From Cutibacterium porci (GTDB lineage: Bacteria > Actinomycetota > Actinomycetes > Propionibacteriales > Propionibacteriaceae): a DNA stretch of 64,000 bases. Made by a program: the position numbers and the translations under genes. Every line of letters starts with the position of its first letter. The stretch's first letter is position 1. Below the pieces are notes generated by a model, which saw only the letters and a program-made list of their open reading frames with translations, ran no database searches and was not told the origin of the DNA. The stretch covers positions 372,001 to 436,000 of the forward strand of contig NZ_VUMG01000002.1 of NCBI RefSeq assembly GCF_009696315.1, read 5' to 3'. Shown here piece after piece: positions 25,780 through 35,634 of this stretch.

Positions 25780-27008
25780 ACGATGTGCCGATCCTCGCCG
25801 AACCTCGCGAGGGAGTGCCGCCGGTCGTTAACTCTCGTGAAGGCCTAATACGCACCTGTCAGGCCCTCCGTCATGGCCACGGACCAGTCGCCATCGACAC
25901 TGAACGTGCTCACGGGTTTCGCTATAGTCCCCGAGCCTGCCTCATCCAGTTGCGCCGAGAGGGATCGGGAACTCACCTTGTCGATCCCCTCGCGCTCGGT
26001 GGAGCTATCGGCCTCAAACCACTCGCCGACGCACTGGCTGGAACTCAGTGGATTCTCCACGCGGCCCCCCAGGACATGCCCTGCCTTGCTATGGATGATT
26101 TACGCCCTAGTGACCTTTTTGACACTGAATTGGCAGGTCGCCTTCTCAACCTACCAAGGGTCGGATTAGGACCGATGGTCGAGCGTTATTGTGGTGTAAC
26201 TCTGCTGAAAGAGCACTCCGCCTCTGATTGGTCGCGTCGACCAATCCCCCATGATTGGTTGGTGTACGCAGCTCTTGACGTCGAACTCCTCAATGATCTC
26301 AAAGACAAGACCCTCGAGGATCTTCGCAACACCGGAAAACTAGAGTGGGCTCGTCAGGAATTCGCCCACCTTGTTGAGGTCGCCGCAGGCTTGCCCAGTG
26401 AGGAACCGGGCGTCAATCCGAAGCGTTGGCGCAGGATCAGCCATATCGGTGATATTCGCAGTCGGGCTGGACTGCAATTAGCGCATGATTTGTGGCTAGC
26501 GCGAGAGAATCTTGCCCACGACCTCGACATTGCACCCGGTCGTGTGCTCCGTGACGACGTCTTGATAGCTGCGGCCCGTCGCTGCGACCGCACCGTCAAC
26601 GTTGATGCCAACACAATCCTGGCCATGAAAGGATTTCGCCACAGGGAAGCAAAAAAGCACCGCTCAACGTGGGTCGATGCAATCAATCACGCACGGGGCG
26701 TATCGCCGCAGCAGTACCCGCCGTTGCGAGAGCCATCCTCGGCTATCCCCCATCCCCGCTCATGGCAGCACCATCACCCGAAGCAGGCGGCGCGGTGGTC
26801 GGCCGTCAGACCAGCCGTCAACGACGTGGCCGCTCAGTATGACGTTCCTCCCGAAAACCTCTGTACACCAGCATGGCTGAGGCAGTTTGCCTGGCAGCCT
26901 CCCGAGGACTGTTCAGTCCAAGGGGTCGACGCATTTCTGGCTGATCTCGGCGCACGGCCATGGCAACGAGAGATTCTCTCCGATGTGCTGTCCACAACGG
27001 CGCTATGA
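25776..27008 (+). CDS. rnd: Ribonuclease D family 3'-5' exonuclease
   Basis: A 410-residue RNA exonuclease. The DEDD domain occupies about residues 20-200: VAIDTERAHGFRYSPRACLI (Exo I, D and E), LHAAPQDMPCL (Exo II) and VYAALDVELL (Exo III, with Tyr). One HRDC domain follows at about 220-300. Such enzymes trim tRNA and other stable RNA 3' ends. The GTG start overlaps the DUF3000 stop (GTGA). The last 6 bp overlap the dxs stop region on the opposite strand, leaving no room for a terminator. Confidence 0.92.
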   Translation: MNDVPILAEPREGVPPVVNSREGLIRTCQALRHGHGPVAIDTERAHGFRYSPRACLIQLRREGSGTHLVDPLALGGAIGLKPLADALAGTQWILHAAPQDMPCLAMDDLRPSDLFDTELAGRLLNLPRVGLGPMVERYCGVTLLKEHSASDWSRRPIPHDWLVYAALDVELLNDLKDKTLEDLRNTGKLEWARQEFAHLVEVAAGLPSEEPGVNPKRWRRISHIGDIRSRAGLQLAHDLWLARENLAHDLDIAPGRVLRDDVLIAAARRCDRTVNVDANTILAMKGFRHREAKKHRSTWVDAINHARGVSPQQYPPLREPSSAIPHPRSWQHHHPKQAARWSAVRPAVNDVAAQYDVPPENLCTPAWLRQFAWQPPEDCSVQGVDAFLADLGARPWQREILSDVLSTTAL

Positions 27009-28904
27009 GTCTCGGCCTCCTGTGCGTCCCTCGTCACCCAGTTGGGCCATGAACTCTCTGACAGCTTCAGCAATCCCCTGAGCGTCTAGACCAAGCTCAG
27101 ACATGATCGCCGAGCGCGAATCGTGATCGAGGTAACGCTGCGGGATTCCGAGATTGCGTATCGGACGCCACACACCTCGCTGCGACAGCACATCAGCCAG
27201 GTGAGATCCAAGTCCGGAAATAACCAGCCCATCCTCGACGCTGACGATTGCGCGAGCCTTCGTGGCCTCCGCTATGAGCCCCGTGCACACGGGCAAGGAC
27301 CACCTCGGGCTGACGACGCGAATCGGGACGTCGAGTTGCTCTGCCGCAGTGAGGGCCTCGGCGCACAGCTGACCGTGTGCCACAAGAAGAATCCCGTTCT
27401 CGGGACCCTCACGCAGTACGTCGAGGCCATCATGGGACGCGACAACACGAATATCGTCGGGCATCGGGTCCTTGGAATACCGGATGACAGTTGGACGATC
27501 GTCAATGTCGACAGCCTCGTTGAGTACGGACACAAGGTGCTGACGGTCCCGCGGGGCCGACAGCATGAGGCCAGGGACAATGCCGCACATCGCCAGATCC
27601 CACATGCCGTTGTGAGATGCGCCGTCGGTTCCAGTGATACCAGCCCGGTCCAGCACTATCGTCACACCCGCGTGGTGTAAACCGGCATCCATGAGGAGTT
27701 GGTCAAAAGCGCGATTGAGGAAGGTGGAATAGAGGGCTACGACCGGGTGTAGGCCTGCAGCGGCCATGCCAGCAGCAGACGTGACCGCATGCTGTTCAGC
27801 GATGCCGACATCGAGAACTCGATCGGGGTGACGGGCTGCGAACGGCGCTAGGCCGACAGGATGAAGCATGGCCGCGGTCACGCCGACAATGTCAGGACGC
27901 CTCTCCCCCAGCTCAACCATGGTGCCAGCAAAAGCCTGAGTCCACGAAGCGCCACCGGATGCCTTGAGTGAGGCACCGGTAACTGGGTCGATCTTTCCGA
28001 CCGCGTGGAAATGATCCTCCTCATTCGCCTCGGCAGCAGCAAATCCCTTGCCCTTGGTCGTCATGACGTGGACGATGACGGGATGGCCGTAACGCTTGGC
28101 AAGTTCGAGGGCTCGTTCGACAGAGGAAACATCGTGACCATCAACCGGGCCGAGGTACTTGATACCAAGATCGGAAAAAATCCCATTGCCGATGAGCGCG
28201 TCTTTGACACCCGCTTTTGCAGCGTGCATCAGACCAAATACCTGTTTGCCGAGCGGCTTGTCAGTGACGTGCCGCTTCATCCGGTCGAGAGCCTCCTCAT
28301 AGTGAGGATCAGTGCGGATAATGGCAAGCTGGTTGGCCAGACCCCCCACCGTCGGAGTGTACGAACGACCGTTGTCATTGACGACGATCACCAGATGGAG
28401 GTCTTGTTGATCAGCGATAGAATCCAGCGCTTCCCACGCCATTCCCCCCGTCAATGCTCCATCGCCAATGACGGCGACAACGGTGCGGTCTTCTCCCCGA
28501 GAGAGAAATCCCTTAGCCATGCCCTCAGCCCATGACAACGAGGTCGAAGCATGGGAGTTTTCCACCCAATCGTGCGCAGATTCCGCGCGACTGGGATACC
28601 CAGAAAGCCCGCCACGTTGGCGCAGCTTCTCAAAACCGTTGGCGCGCCCAGTCAAAATCTTATGGACGTAGCTTTGGTGTCCAGTGTCAAAGATGATGGG
28701 GTCGTGGGGAGAGTCAAACACCCGGTGCAGGGCGATCGTCAACTCGACGACGCCCAGATTCGGCCCAAGGTGGCCACCCGTACGTGACACCTTGTCTATA
28801 AGAAAGGTACGGATTTCCTCGGCGAGGTCCTCGGCCTGCTCAATGGTGAGTTTCCTCACATCGTCGGGACAGCCGATGTCGTCGAGAAGAGCCATACGTG
28901 CCAT
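27003..28904 (-). CDS. dxs: 1-Deoxy-D-xylulose-5-phosphate synthase
   Basis: A 633-residue thiamine-diphosphate enzyme that condenses pyruvate with glyceraldehyde 3-phosphate, the entry step of the MEP isoprenoid pathway. The TPP motif starts at GDGALTGGMAWEAL (residue about 150), the catalytic Glu is in IAEQHAVTSAAGMA, and DRAGITGTDGASHNG lies in the second domain. Full length. The ATG at 28904 has GGGGGAGG upstream; earlier in-frame codons would add 20 unconserved residues. A 255-bp leader region separates it from acnA; I looked for a TPP riboswitch in it and did not find the consensus. Confidence 0.95.
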   Translation of the reverse strand: MARMALLDDIGCPDDVRKLTIEQAEDLAEEIRTFLIDKVSRTGGHLGPNLGVVELTIALHRVFDSPHDPIIFDTGHQSYVHKILTGRANGFEKLRQRGGLSGYPSRAESAHDWVENSHASTSLSWAEGMAKGFLSRGEDRTVVAVIGDGALTGGMAWEALDSIADQQDLHLVIVVNDNGRSYTPTVGGLANQLAIIRTDPHYEEALDRMKRHVTDKPLGKQVFGLMHAAKAGVKDALIGNGIFSDLGIKYLGPVDGHDVSSVERALELAKRYGHPVIVHVMTTKGKGFAAAEANEEDHFHAVGKIDPVTGASLKASGGASWTQAFAGTMVELGERRPDIVGVTAAMLHPVGLAPFAARHPDRVLDVGIAEQHAVTSAAGMAAAGLHPVVALYSTFLNRAFDQLLMDAGLHHAGVTIVLDRAGITGTDGASHNGMWDLAMCGIVPGLMLSAPRDRQHLVSVLNEAVDIDDRPTVIRYSKDPMPDDIRVVASHDGLDVLREGPENGILLVAHGQLCAEALTAAEQLDVPIRVVSPRWSLPVCTGLIAEATKARAIVSVEDGLVISGLGSHLADVLSQRGVWRPIRNLGIPQRYLDHDSRSAIMSELGLDAQGIAEAVREFMAQLGDEGRTGGRDS

Positions 28905-29122
28905 CTTAGGACCTCCCCCGGTGACACGGGGTCTGCTTAGCGCTCGGTTTCGCCTCACGCTCACTATCTAGAGCAGCTTGCGCCCGAGCGTGGGTAGGGC
29001 CGCATCCCTCACACCGCTTCAGGAAGACGGATCCCCAGACGGAGGTTCAGCCAGCCGTAATGGCTAGAAAGCCACGCGCGCAGCGCCCCAGGGGAAAGGC
29101 GAGACACGCTTCACAACACAAC

Positions 29123-29148
29123 GAGGGGCGGGAACCCTCCCGCCCCTC
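29123..29148 (-). terminator. Terminator of acnA
   Basis: Perfect 11-bp stem GAGGGGCGGGA/TCCCGCCCCTC with a 4-nt loop, 12 nt after the acnA stop. On the minus strand a GTTGTGTTGTG tract follows instead of a pure T-run. Confidence 0.75.
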
Positions 29149-29159
29149 TCGTTCGTCCG

Positions 29160-31826
29160 TCAGCTCTGCGCCATATTCCTCAACACATACTGCAAAATGC
29201 CCCCGTTGAGGTAGTACAGCCGTTCCCCTGGGGTGTCGATGCGCACGACCGCGTCGAATTCGACAGCCTTACCGCCGACGGCCTTGACGTGGGCCGTCTC
29301 CGGGATCGTCTCGTTGATCTTATCGACACCGGTAATCTCGAACGTCTCCTCGCCGGTCAGGCCAAGCGAAGCGGCTGACTGGCCTTCAGGGAACTGCAGC
29401 GGCAAGACACCCATTCCAATGAGGTTGGAGCGGTGGATGCGCTCGTAGCTTTCAGCAATGACCGCCTTGACGCCGAGCAACTGGGTGCCTTTGGCAGCCC
29501 AGTCTCGGGACGACCCAGACCCATATTCCTTGCCGCCCAAGACGATCAACGGGATACCCTGATCGCGGTAATTCACCGAGGCGTCGTAAACCGTGGTGAC
29601 GGGTCCATCAGCCCTGGTGAAATCGCGCGTGAAACCGCCTTCCGTGCCTGGGGCAAGTTGATTACGCAACCGAATGTTGGCGAAGGTTCCGCGCATCATG
29701 ACCTCGTGGTTGCCACGACGGGAGCCGTAGGAATTGAAGTCGCGACGCTCGACGCCGTGACCGGCCAGCCACTGGCCTGCCGGTGAATCGGCCTTGATAT
29801 TGCCCGCAGGCGAAATGTGGTCGGTTGTGACCGAATCGCCCAGCTTGAGCAGCACTCGGGCCCCGGTAATGTCGCCGACCGGCTCCGGCTCAGCCTTCAT
29901 ACCGTCAAAGATGGGCAGTTTGCGCACGTAGGTAGACGCCGGATCCCAAGCGAAGGTCTCGCCCTCTGGAGTGTCAAGTTCCTTCCAGCGCGGGCCACCA
30001 TCGAAGACGTCAGCGTAGCGCTCGGTATACATCTCAGCGGAGATAGACGATCCAACGATCTCCTCAATCTCCTTGGTGGAGGGCCACAAATCAGCCAAAC
30101 GAACCTCACGACCATCCGACGTGGTCGCGAGAACGTCGTTATTGAGGTCGATATCCATCGTGCCGGCAATCGAGTAGATGACGACCAGCGGTGGGCTCGC
30201 TAGGTAGTTCATCTTGACGTCGGGACTAATGCGACCCTCGAAGTTGCGGTTACCAGACAGCACAGCTGTGACGGCAAGATCATTGCCGTTAATGGCGGCC
30301 GAGACTTCAGGAATGAGCGGGCCGGTGTTGCCGATACACGTAGTACAGCCATAGCCGACAAGGTCGAATCCCATAGCGGCGAGGTGTTCAGAAAGCCCTG
30401 CGCGTTCAAAGTAGTCAGTAACAACCTGGGAGCCCGGGGCCAGCGACGTCTTGACCCACGGCTTCGGAGCCAGGCCCAACTCGTGAGCCTTCTTGGCGAC
30501 GAGACCGGCAGCAATCATGACGCTCGGGTTTGACGTGTTGGTGCATGAGGTGATCGCGGCCACCGTCACGGCGCCGTTGCGTAACTCGAAAGAGCGGCCG
30601 TCGGCCAAGGTCACGGGAACGGCTGCATCCGGGTTCGTGGTGTAGTCACCAACAGTTTTCTCGAAGGATTCCTTAGCCTCGGAGATGAGGATGCGGTCCT
30701 GTGGGCGCTTCGGGCCCGCGATAGAAGGCTTCACTGTCGAAAGATCGAGCTCCAGGTATTCGGAGTACTGGGGCTCACGCTGCGGGTCGTGCCACATCGT
30801 TTGCGCCTTGGCGTAGGCCTCGACGAGCTTGACCTGGGACTCGTCGCGACCAGTAAGGCGCAGGTAATCGAGGGTGACATCGTCGATCGGGAAAACAGCG
30901 ATGGTCGAGCCGTACTCAGGGCTCATATTGCCCAAGGTGGCGCGGTTCGCCAGCGGCACAGCAGCGACACCGGGGCCATAAAACTCGACGAATTTGCCAA
31001 CAACCTTATGCTCGCGCAGCATCTGGGTAATTGTCAGAACGAGGTCGGTAGCAGTAACGCCATCGGGCAGTTCCCCAGAAAGTTTGAAGCCGACCACACG
31101 CGGAACCAACATAGAGACGGGCTGACCAAGCATGGCAGCTTCGGCTTCAATACCACCGACGCCCCAGCCGACGACACCTAAACCGTTGACCATGGTGGTG
31201 TGTGAGTCGGTGCCCACACAGGTATCGGGGTACGCGACCTTGGTACCGTCCTCGTCGCGGACGAAGGTCACCCGAGCGAGGTGTTCAATATTGACCTGGT
31301 GAACGATACCGGTACCCGGCGGGACGACGCGGAAGTTCTCAAAAGCACTCTGCCCCCAACGCAGGAACTGGTAGCGCTCACGATTTCGCTGGTATTCGAT
31401 GTCCTTGTTCTGCTCAAAGGCTTCCGGAGTCCCGAAACGCTCAACGATGACAGAGTGGTCGATGACCATCTCCGCCGGGGATAACGGGTTGACCTTGCGG
31501 GGATCACCGCCGAGGTCTGCGACGGCTTCACGCATCGTCGCCAAATCGACAATGCAGGGCACACCGGTGAAGTCCTGCATGATGACGCGGGCCGGAGTGA
31601 ACTGGATCTCCTTGGACGGCTGAGCGTCGGCGTCCCAATGCCCCAACTCAGCGATCTGCTCAGCAGTGATATTGGCACCGTCCTCAGTGCGCAACAAGTT
31701 CTCAAGGAGAACTTTGAGGCTGTACGGGAGGTTGTCGGAACCGTCAATCTTGGTGATGTCGTAGATCTCGTAGGATTGGCCGTCGACGTCGAGGGTTCGC
31801 CTCGCGTTGAAGCTGTTGACACTCAT
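29160..31826 (-). CDS. acnA: Aconitate hydratase A
   Basis: An 888-residue iron-sulfur enzyme of the TCA cycle that interconverts citrate and isocitrate. The cluster ligands are in [12 protein letters not shown] and [12 protein letters not shown]; the swivel domain has [15 protein letters not shown] and [12 protein letters not shown]. Length and order match AcnA of actinobacteria. AGGAG precedes the ATG at 31826. A perfect 30-bp palindrome lies about 65 bp upstream, probably an operator; unlike in corynebacteria no acnR-type TetR gene follows acnA here. Confidence 0.96.
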   Translation of the reverse strand: MSVNSFNARRTLDVDGQSYEIYDITKIDGSDNLPYSLKVLLENLLRTEDGANITAEQIAELGHWDADAQPSKEIQFTPARVIMQDFTGVPCIVDLATMREAVADLGGDPRKVNPLSPAEMVIDHSVIVERFGTPEAFEQNKDIEYQRNRERYQFLRWGQSAFENFRVVPPGTGIVHQVNIEHLARVTFVRDEDGTKVAYPDTCVGTDSHTTMVNGLGVVGWGVGGIEAEAAMLGQPVSMLVPRVVGFKLSGELPDGVTATDLVLTITQMLREHKVVGKFVEFYGPGVAAVPLANRATLGNMSPEYGSTIAVFPIDDVTLDYLRLTGRDESQVKLVEAYAKAQTMWHDPQREPQYSEYLELDLSTVKPSIAGPKRPQDRILISEAKESFEKTVGDYTTNPDAAVPVTLADGRSFELRNGAVTVAAITSCTNTSNPSVMIAAGLVAKKAHELGLAPKPWVKTSLAPGSQVVTDYFERAGLSEHLAAMGFDLVGYGCTTCIGNTGPLIPEVSAAINGNDLAVTAVLSGNRNFEGRISPDVKMNYLASPPLVVIYSIAGTMDIDLNNDVLATTSDGREVRLADLWPSTKEIEEIVGSSISAEMYTERYADVFDGGPRWKELDTPEGETFAWDPASTYVRKLPIFDGMKAEPEPVGDITGARVLLKLGDSVTTDHISPAGNIKADSPAGQWLAGHGVERRDFNSYGSRRGNHEVMMRGTFANIRLRNQLAPGTEGGFTRDFTRADGPVTTVYDASVNYRDQGIPLIVLGGKEYGSGSSRDWAAKGTQLLGVKAVIAESYERIHRSNLIGMGVLPLQFPEGQSAASLGLTGEETFEITGVDKINETIPETAHVKAVGGKAVEFDAVVRIDTPGERLYYLNGGILQYVLRNMAQS

Positions 31827-31890
31827 GTGGACTCCTGACTGGTGGATGCAGACCTCATCATCTCGCGTCGAGTTCCGCTCATGTGGCAGA

Positions 31891-31920
31891 ACAAGGTATC
31901 TTGACGTCAAGATACCTTGT
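31891..31920. promoter_or_regulatory. Perfect 30-bp palindrome upstream of acnA
   Basis: ACAAGGTATCTTGAC is followed at once by its exact reverse complement GTCAAGATACCTTGT, giving two 15-bp arms with no spacer. The centre contains TTGACG in either direction. Between acnA and its likely promoter this looks like the site of a dimeric repressor or activator. Confidence 0.7.
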
Positions 31921-31935
31921 TACAAAGCCCATCCC

Positions 31936-31955
31936 AACTAAGGGAACACTTAGTT
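31936..31955. repeat. Short inverted repeat
   Basis: AACTAAG and CTTAGTT arms around a 6-nt loop, between the acnA promoter region and the small Cys-rich gene. It could be a weak terminator for that gene or a second regulatory site. Confidence 0.4.
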
Positions 31956-31966
31956 AGCGTTGACCA

Positions 31967-32218
31967 TTAGTCGACCCCCTCAAGTCGGGGATCCGTGCCC
32001 AACTCATCATCCTCAGCGATAGCCACAAGATTCGTTTCAGGCGGTGTGCTTACCTTCGCCCGCGCCGCACTCCTCGACTTCGCAAGCTCATCTCGTAAGG
32101 CATCGTCGCCCATGACGAGGTACACCAATCCGCAGTCTTGAGGGCCAGTCACGTACAGCTGACACAAACTGCACGGATCCCCAGGGCGCAACGGACATTT
32201 CGGAACTGGACCTGCCAT
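31967..32218 (-). CDS. Small Cys-rich protein (DUF6767-like)
   Basis: An 83-residue protein whose N-terminus reads CPLRPGDPCSLCQ and then GPQDCGLVYLVM, four Cys that could bind a metal; the C-terminal half is acidic and probably disordered. I recall the CPxRPGDPCxLC...GPQDC pattern from small actinobacterial proteins of no known function (DUF6767), so the family name is tentative. Its ATG begins one base after the stop of the RNA methyltransferase gene, so the two are co-transcribed and probably co-translated. Confidence 0.7.
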   Translation of the reverse strand: MAGPVPKCPLRPGDPCSLCQLYVTGPQDCGLVYLVMGDDALRDELAKSRSAARAKVSTPPETNLVAIAEDDELGTDPRLEGVD

Positions 32219-32219
32219 C

Positions 32220-33401
32220 TCAGACCTTCGGTTCTAAAACCGCAACGGCTTCAACGTGGTGAGTCATCGGAAAGACGTCAAATGCGCGAATTGAGCGCGG
32301 CGCATAGCCGTAACCGTCAAATAAGCGCACGTCGCGAGCCAGAGCGGCCGGATCACAGGCGACATGAGCGATCGCTCGGGGAGATGTCCGTGCTACAGCT
32401 TGGATGACAGCCTTACCCGCACCCTTTCGAGGCGGATCGAGCACCACTATATTGGCCTTAGTCGACATCCGGGGCAGCACCCGCTCCACACGCCCAGCGG
32501 TGAAACGGCCACCAGGTACGTTGCGTCGGGCCAGTGCCACCGCCTGACGCGACACCTCAATACCTCGAACTCGAACTCCGCGGTCTGCCAGTAGCCCCGC
32601 AAAGAGTCCAACACCGCAATACAGATCGAGCGCCTCGTCACCTTGATGGGGATTCAAGCCTTCGACGACCGCATCTGCCAACGCTTCAGCAGCCCCGGGA
32701 TGAACCTGCCAGAAACCTCCGGCCCCAACCTTCCACCGGCGCTGGCCAACATGGGCTGTCATCGTTTCGCCGCCAGAAACGAGTTGCCCATCTGCAATGA
32801 CGCTTACTTCTGGATCCTCCGTAAGGCAGCTGGTCACCATGACGATTGCTTGCTCAGCCGTCCGACACGCAGTTTCAGCAGCAGCACGCCCTGCCGGGTG
32901 CGCAATCGGGCAACCCCCCTGGGGAACCTGAACCAGGTCATGGCTGCGATGACGCCGCAGGGCTGGACGTTGGTTGAGGCTGCGATATTGCATACGCGTA
33001 CGCCAACCCAGACCGTCAGAGGATCCGTCAACAGCCTCCACCTTGCCCGACCACGTGATGCCAGCGAGACGGCTGAGTTGCTCGGCAACAACACGCCGCT
33101 TGAGTTCGCGTTGAAAACTGACGTCGACGTGCTGAAAGTCACACCCACCGCATTCTCCCGCCACTGGGCATGGCGCATCGACGCGATGCGAATCGGCCGA
33201 GATAATGTCGACGGCGTGCCCAAACCAGTGCGAGGCCTTCGACGTATCGGTCAGCCGGACTCGGACCTTCTCGCCCGGTAACGCACCGCGGACGAAGACA
33301 ACTCTGCCGTCGAGACGCGCCACGCAGTACCCACCGTGGGCGATATTGCCCATAACAAGATCGACCTCACCGGTCTGGGACGCATCAACGCAGTTCTGCA
33401 T
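32220..33401 (-). CDS. TrmA/RlmCD-family RNA (uracil-5) methyltransferase
   Basis: A 393-residue SAM-dependent RNA methyltransferase. An N-terminal TRAM-like domain (residues 10-65) is followed by iron-sulfur ligands in CPVAGECGGCDFQH plus a later Cys (GGCPIAHP), the SAM site LDLYCGVGLFAG and the catalytic motifs DPPRKGAG and HVACDPAALARD with the nucleophilic Cys. It methylates U in tRNA (position 54) or 23S rRNA; which one is not clear. The gene order matches Rv2689c next to a permease and two TrkA genes. No Shine-Dalgarno; TAGACT lies 7 nt before the ATG. Confidence 0.92.
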   Translation of the reverse strand: MQNCVDASQTGEVDLVMGNIAHGGYCVARLDGRVVFVRGALPGEKVRVRLTDTSKASHWFGHAVDIISADSHRVDAPCPVAGECGGCDFQHVDVSFQRELKRRVVAEQLSRLAGITWSGKVEAVDGSSDGLGWRTRMQYRSLNQRPALRRHRSHDLVQVPQGGCPIAHPAGRAAAETACRTAEQAIVMVTSCLTEDPEVSVIADGQLVSGGETMTAHVGQRRWKVGAGGFWQVHPGAAEALADAVVEGLNPHQGDEALDLYCGVGLFAGLLADRGVRVRGIEVSRQAVALARRNVPGGRFTAGRVERVLPRMSTKANIVVLDPPRKGAGKAVIQAVARTSPRAIAHVACDPAALARDVRLFDGYGYAPRSIRAFDVFPMTHHVEAVAVLEPKV

Positions 33402-33408
33402 TTGCCCA

Positions 33409-33414
33409 AGTCTA
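33409..33414 (-). promoter_or_regulatory. Leaderless -10 element for RNA methyltransferase
   Basis: TAGACT is 7 nt before the ATG at 33401 with no Shine-Dalgarno. It lies 18 bp after the stop of the upstream permease gene. Confidence 0.5.
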
Positions 33415-33431
33415 AGACCGTTGGTGCCATA

Positions 33432-35456
33432 TCAGTGCCGTGGAGCGATGGTTGCGCCGGGATCCCGCCATAACCGGGGATCGTTGCGCTTCCACCGCTT
33501 TTCACGAATCGCCGAGCTACGCAACTGATACGGCACCGAAGAGATCAGCACACCAGGCATAAAGTGCAGCCGAGCACGCACGACGAGGGCCGTCTGGTTG
33601 TGCAGAAAGTGCTCCCACCAGTGGCCGACGACGTACTCGGGAATGAACACTTCGACCATGTCGCGCGGATTCTCACTGCGGATACGGCGAATATGGTCGA
33701 TTAACGGGTTAGTAACCTCGCGGTATGGGGAAGCGATGATTTTCAGAGGGATGTCAATGTCCTCCTCATCCCAGCGCTCTAGCAAGCGCTCTGTGACGTC
33801 GGGATCGACGTCGACGATAACGGCCTCCAGGAAGGTAGGGACAGTAGCCTTCGCGAATTGGATAGCCCTCATCGTCGGCTTGTTGAGGTCCGAAATCATA
33901 ATCACGGCATGAACCCGCGAAGGTAAGGCACGGTCTGACGGGCTGTTGAGCTCCAGCTCTCGGGCCACCGAGGCGTAGTGCTTTTTGATAGACGTCATGA
34001 GTACGTACACCACAGCCATGGCGATGAGCGCTAGGTAAGCACCGTGGATGAACTTCGACGCCAAGATGATGAGCAGCACGACACCGGTGCCGACTAGCCC
34101 AATACCGTTAATAATCCTGGAGTGCTTCCACCGACGACGTTGCTTCACCCCGGCTGAGGTATCGGTACGCAGTAGGCGTGTCCAGTGGCGCATCATGCCG
34201 GTCTGACTCACCGTAAAAGAGATAAAGACGCCGACAACATAAAGCTGAATGAGGGCCGTCACAGACGCGTTGAATGCCAACACCAGGATGATGGCACCGA
34301 TAGCGAGGGTCACGATGCCATTGGAGTAAGCCAACCGGTCGCCGCGAGCATGGAGACGCCGTGGCAAGAATCCGTCACGGGCAAGGATCGAACCCAACAC
34401 CGGAAAACCATTGAAAGCGGTGTTGGCAGCCAGGAACAAAATAATCATCGTGCAGACGATCATGATGTAAAAGCCCGGCTTGAAGGAATCATAGAAAACG
34501 GTGCGCGCCAGCTGGCCAACCACTGTCACCTGATCTTTAACGACGTGTCCATGAGTGTCGACGAGGTGAGACTCCCCCGTCATATCGAACATCTTGACGC
34601 CAGTGACATTGGCCAGGACCAGAATCCCCATCAACATTGACACGGCGATGCCGCCAAGCATGGCCAAAGTCGTGGCGGCATTTTTTGACTTCGGTTGCCG
34701 GAACGACGGAACGCCATTCGAGATTGCCTCGACCCCCGTCAAAGCGGCACAGCCCGACGAGAAGGTGCGCGCCATAAGGACAACGAAGGCGACGCCGACT
34801 AAGCCGGTGTATTTAGGATCCCCGACAACAGTGAAGTTCGCAGTTGGCGCACGAAGATTATCTCCTAGGACGAAGATCCTCGTCATGCCCCATACCACCA
34901 TGCACATCACTGAGATCATGAAGGCATAGGTGGGGACAGCGAAAAACGTTCCTGATTCCCTCACGCCTCGCAGATTCATGGCGGTGAGGATGGCAATAAC
35001 GACCGCCGCCGTCAGCCCTTCATGCCCGGCGAGTCCGGGAATCATCGCTTCGGCGTTTTGGACACCTGACGATACCGAAACAGCCACCGTCAGCACGTAG
35101 TCAACGAGAAGCGCGCTGGCAACCACAAGACCGAATCGGGGACTCAGATTAGCTGTTGCGACCTCATAATCACCACCGCCGGAAGGGTAGGCATGTACCG
35201 TCTGTCGGTAACTCATGACCACAATAAGCATGACCAGAGCAACGGCAATACCGATCTTCCACGAAAACGCGAACCCAGAAGCACCTGCCAAGGACAACGT
35301 AATAAGAATCTCGTCCGGAGCGTATGCCACGCTGGAGAGCGCGTCGGAGGCGAATACCGGCAGGGCGATCCGCTTTGGTAGGAGGGTCTCGCCCAGCGCA
35401 CTGCTCTCGAGCTTGCGCCCGATGAGCACCCTTTTGACGGCTTGGAAAACCTTCAC
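33432..35456 (-). CDS. APC-family permease, KimA-like
   Basis: A 674-residue membrane protein: twelve helices of the APC superfamily (about residues 30-490) and a cytoplasmic C-terminal domain of about 170 residues with MISDLNKPTMRAIQFAKA, as in KimA, a high-affinity potassium importer. The first segment has ASDALSSVAYAPDEIL and the loop YPSGGGDYEVATANL, both typical of KimA. The next two divergent genes encode TrkA proteins, which strengthens a potassium role; the same order exists as Rv2690c-ceoB-ceoC. The GTG start has TAGAGT 8 nt upstream and no Shine-Dalgarno. Confidence 0.85.
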   Translation of the reverse strand: MKVFQAVKRVLIGRKLESSALGETLLPKRIALPVFASDALSSVAYAPDEILITLSLAGASGFAFSWKIGIAVALVMLIVVMSYRQTVHAYPSGGGDYEVATANLSPRFGLVVASALLVDYVLTVAVSVSSGVQNAEAMIPGLAGHEGLTAAVVIAILTAMNLRGVRESGTFFAVPTYAFMISVMCMVVWGMTRIFVLGDNLRAPTANFTVVGDPKYTGLVGVAFVVLMARTFSSGCAALTGVEAISNGVPSFRQPKSKNAATTLAMLGGIAVSMLMGILVLANVTGVKMFDMTGESHLVDTHGHVVKDQVTVVGQLARTVFYDSFKPGFYIMIVCTMIILFLAANTAFNGFPVLGSILARDGFLPRRLHARGDRLAYSNGIVTLAIGAIILVLAFNASVTALIQLYVVGVFISFTVSQTGMMRHWTRLLRTDTSAGVKQRRRWKHSRIINGIGLVGTGVVLLIILASKFIHGAYLALIAMAVVYVLMTSIKKHYASVARELELNSPSDRALPSRVHAVIMISDLNKPTMRAIQFAKATVPTFLEAVIVDVDPDVTERLLERWDEEDIDIPLKIIASPYREVTNPLIDHIRRIRSENPRDMVEVFIPEYVVGHWWEHFLHNQTALVVRARLHFMPGVLISSVPYQLRSSAIREKRWKRNDPRLWRDPGATIAPRH

Positions 35457-35464
35457 GACGGGCC

Positions 35465-35470
35465 ACTCTA
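35465..35470 (-). promoter_or_regulatory. Leaderless -10 element for KimA-like permease
   Basis: TAGAGT is 8 nt before the GTG at 35456. No c-di-AMP riboswitch is visible in the 178-bp divergent region. Confidence 0.45.
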
Positions 35471-35634
35471 CTTGCGAGAAGCATCATCGGCACGTCGCCA
35501 GCATTGTCTGATCCGGTAACCTCATAGACGTCGGTCCAGGGGACGCCTTCATATGGGACAGGCTCACCAGAACGCGACACGCACCGACAACCACGACACG
35601 GATGGGTGCCATCGCCACCCAGGAGAGGGGTCAC

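Noticed and set aside
28905-29122. Possible TPP riboswitch before dxs
   Set aside because: The leader has short pieces such as GGCTGAACC, but not the ordered TPP consensus (CTGAGA, ACCC, GAACCTGAT), so I do not call it.
35457-35634. c-di-AMP riboswitch for the KimA-like permease
   Set aside because: KimA genes in Firmicutes often have one, but the -10 box is 8 nt before the GTG and no matching structure is visible.
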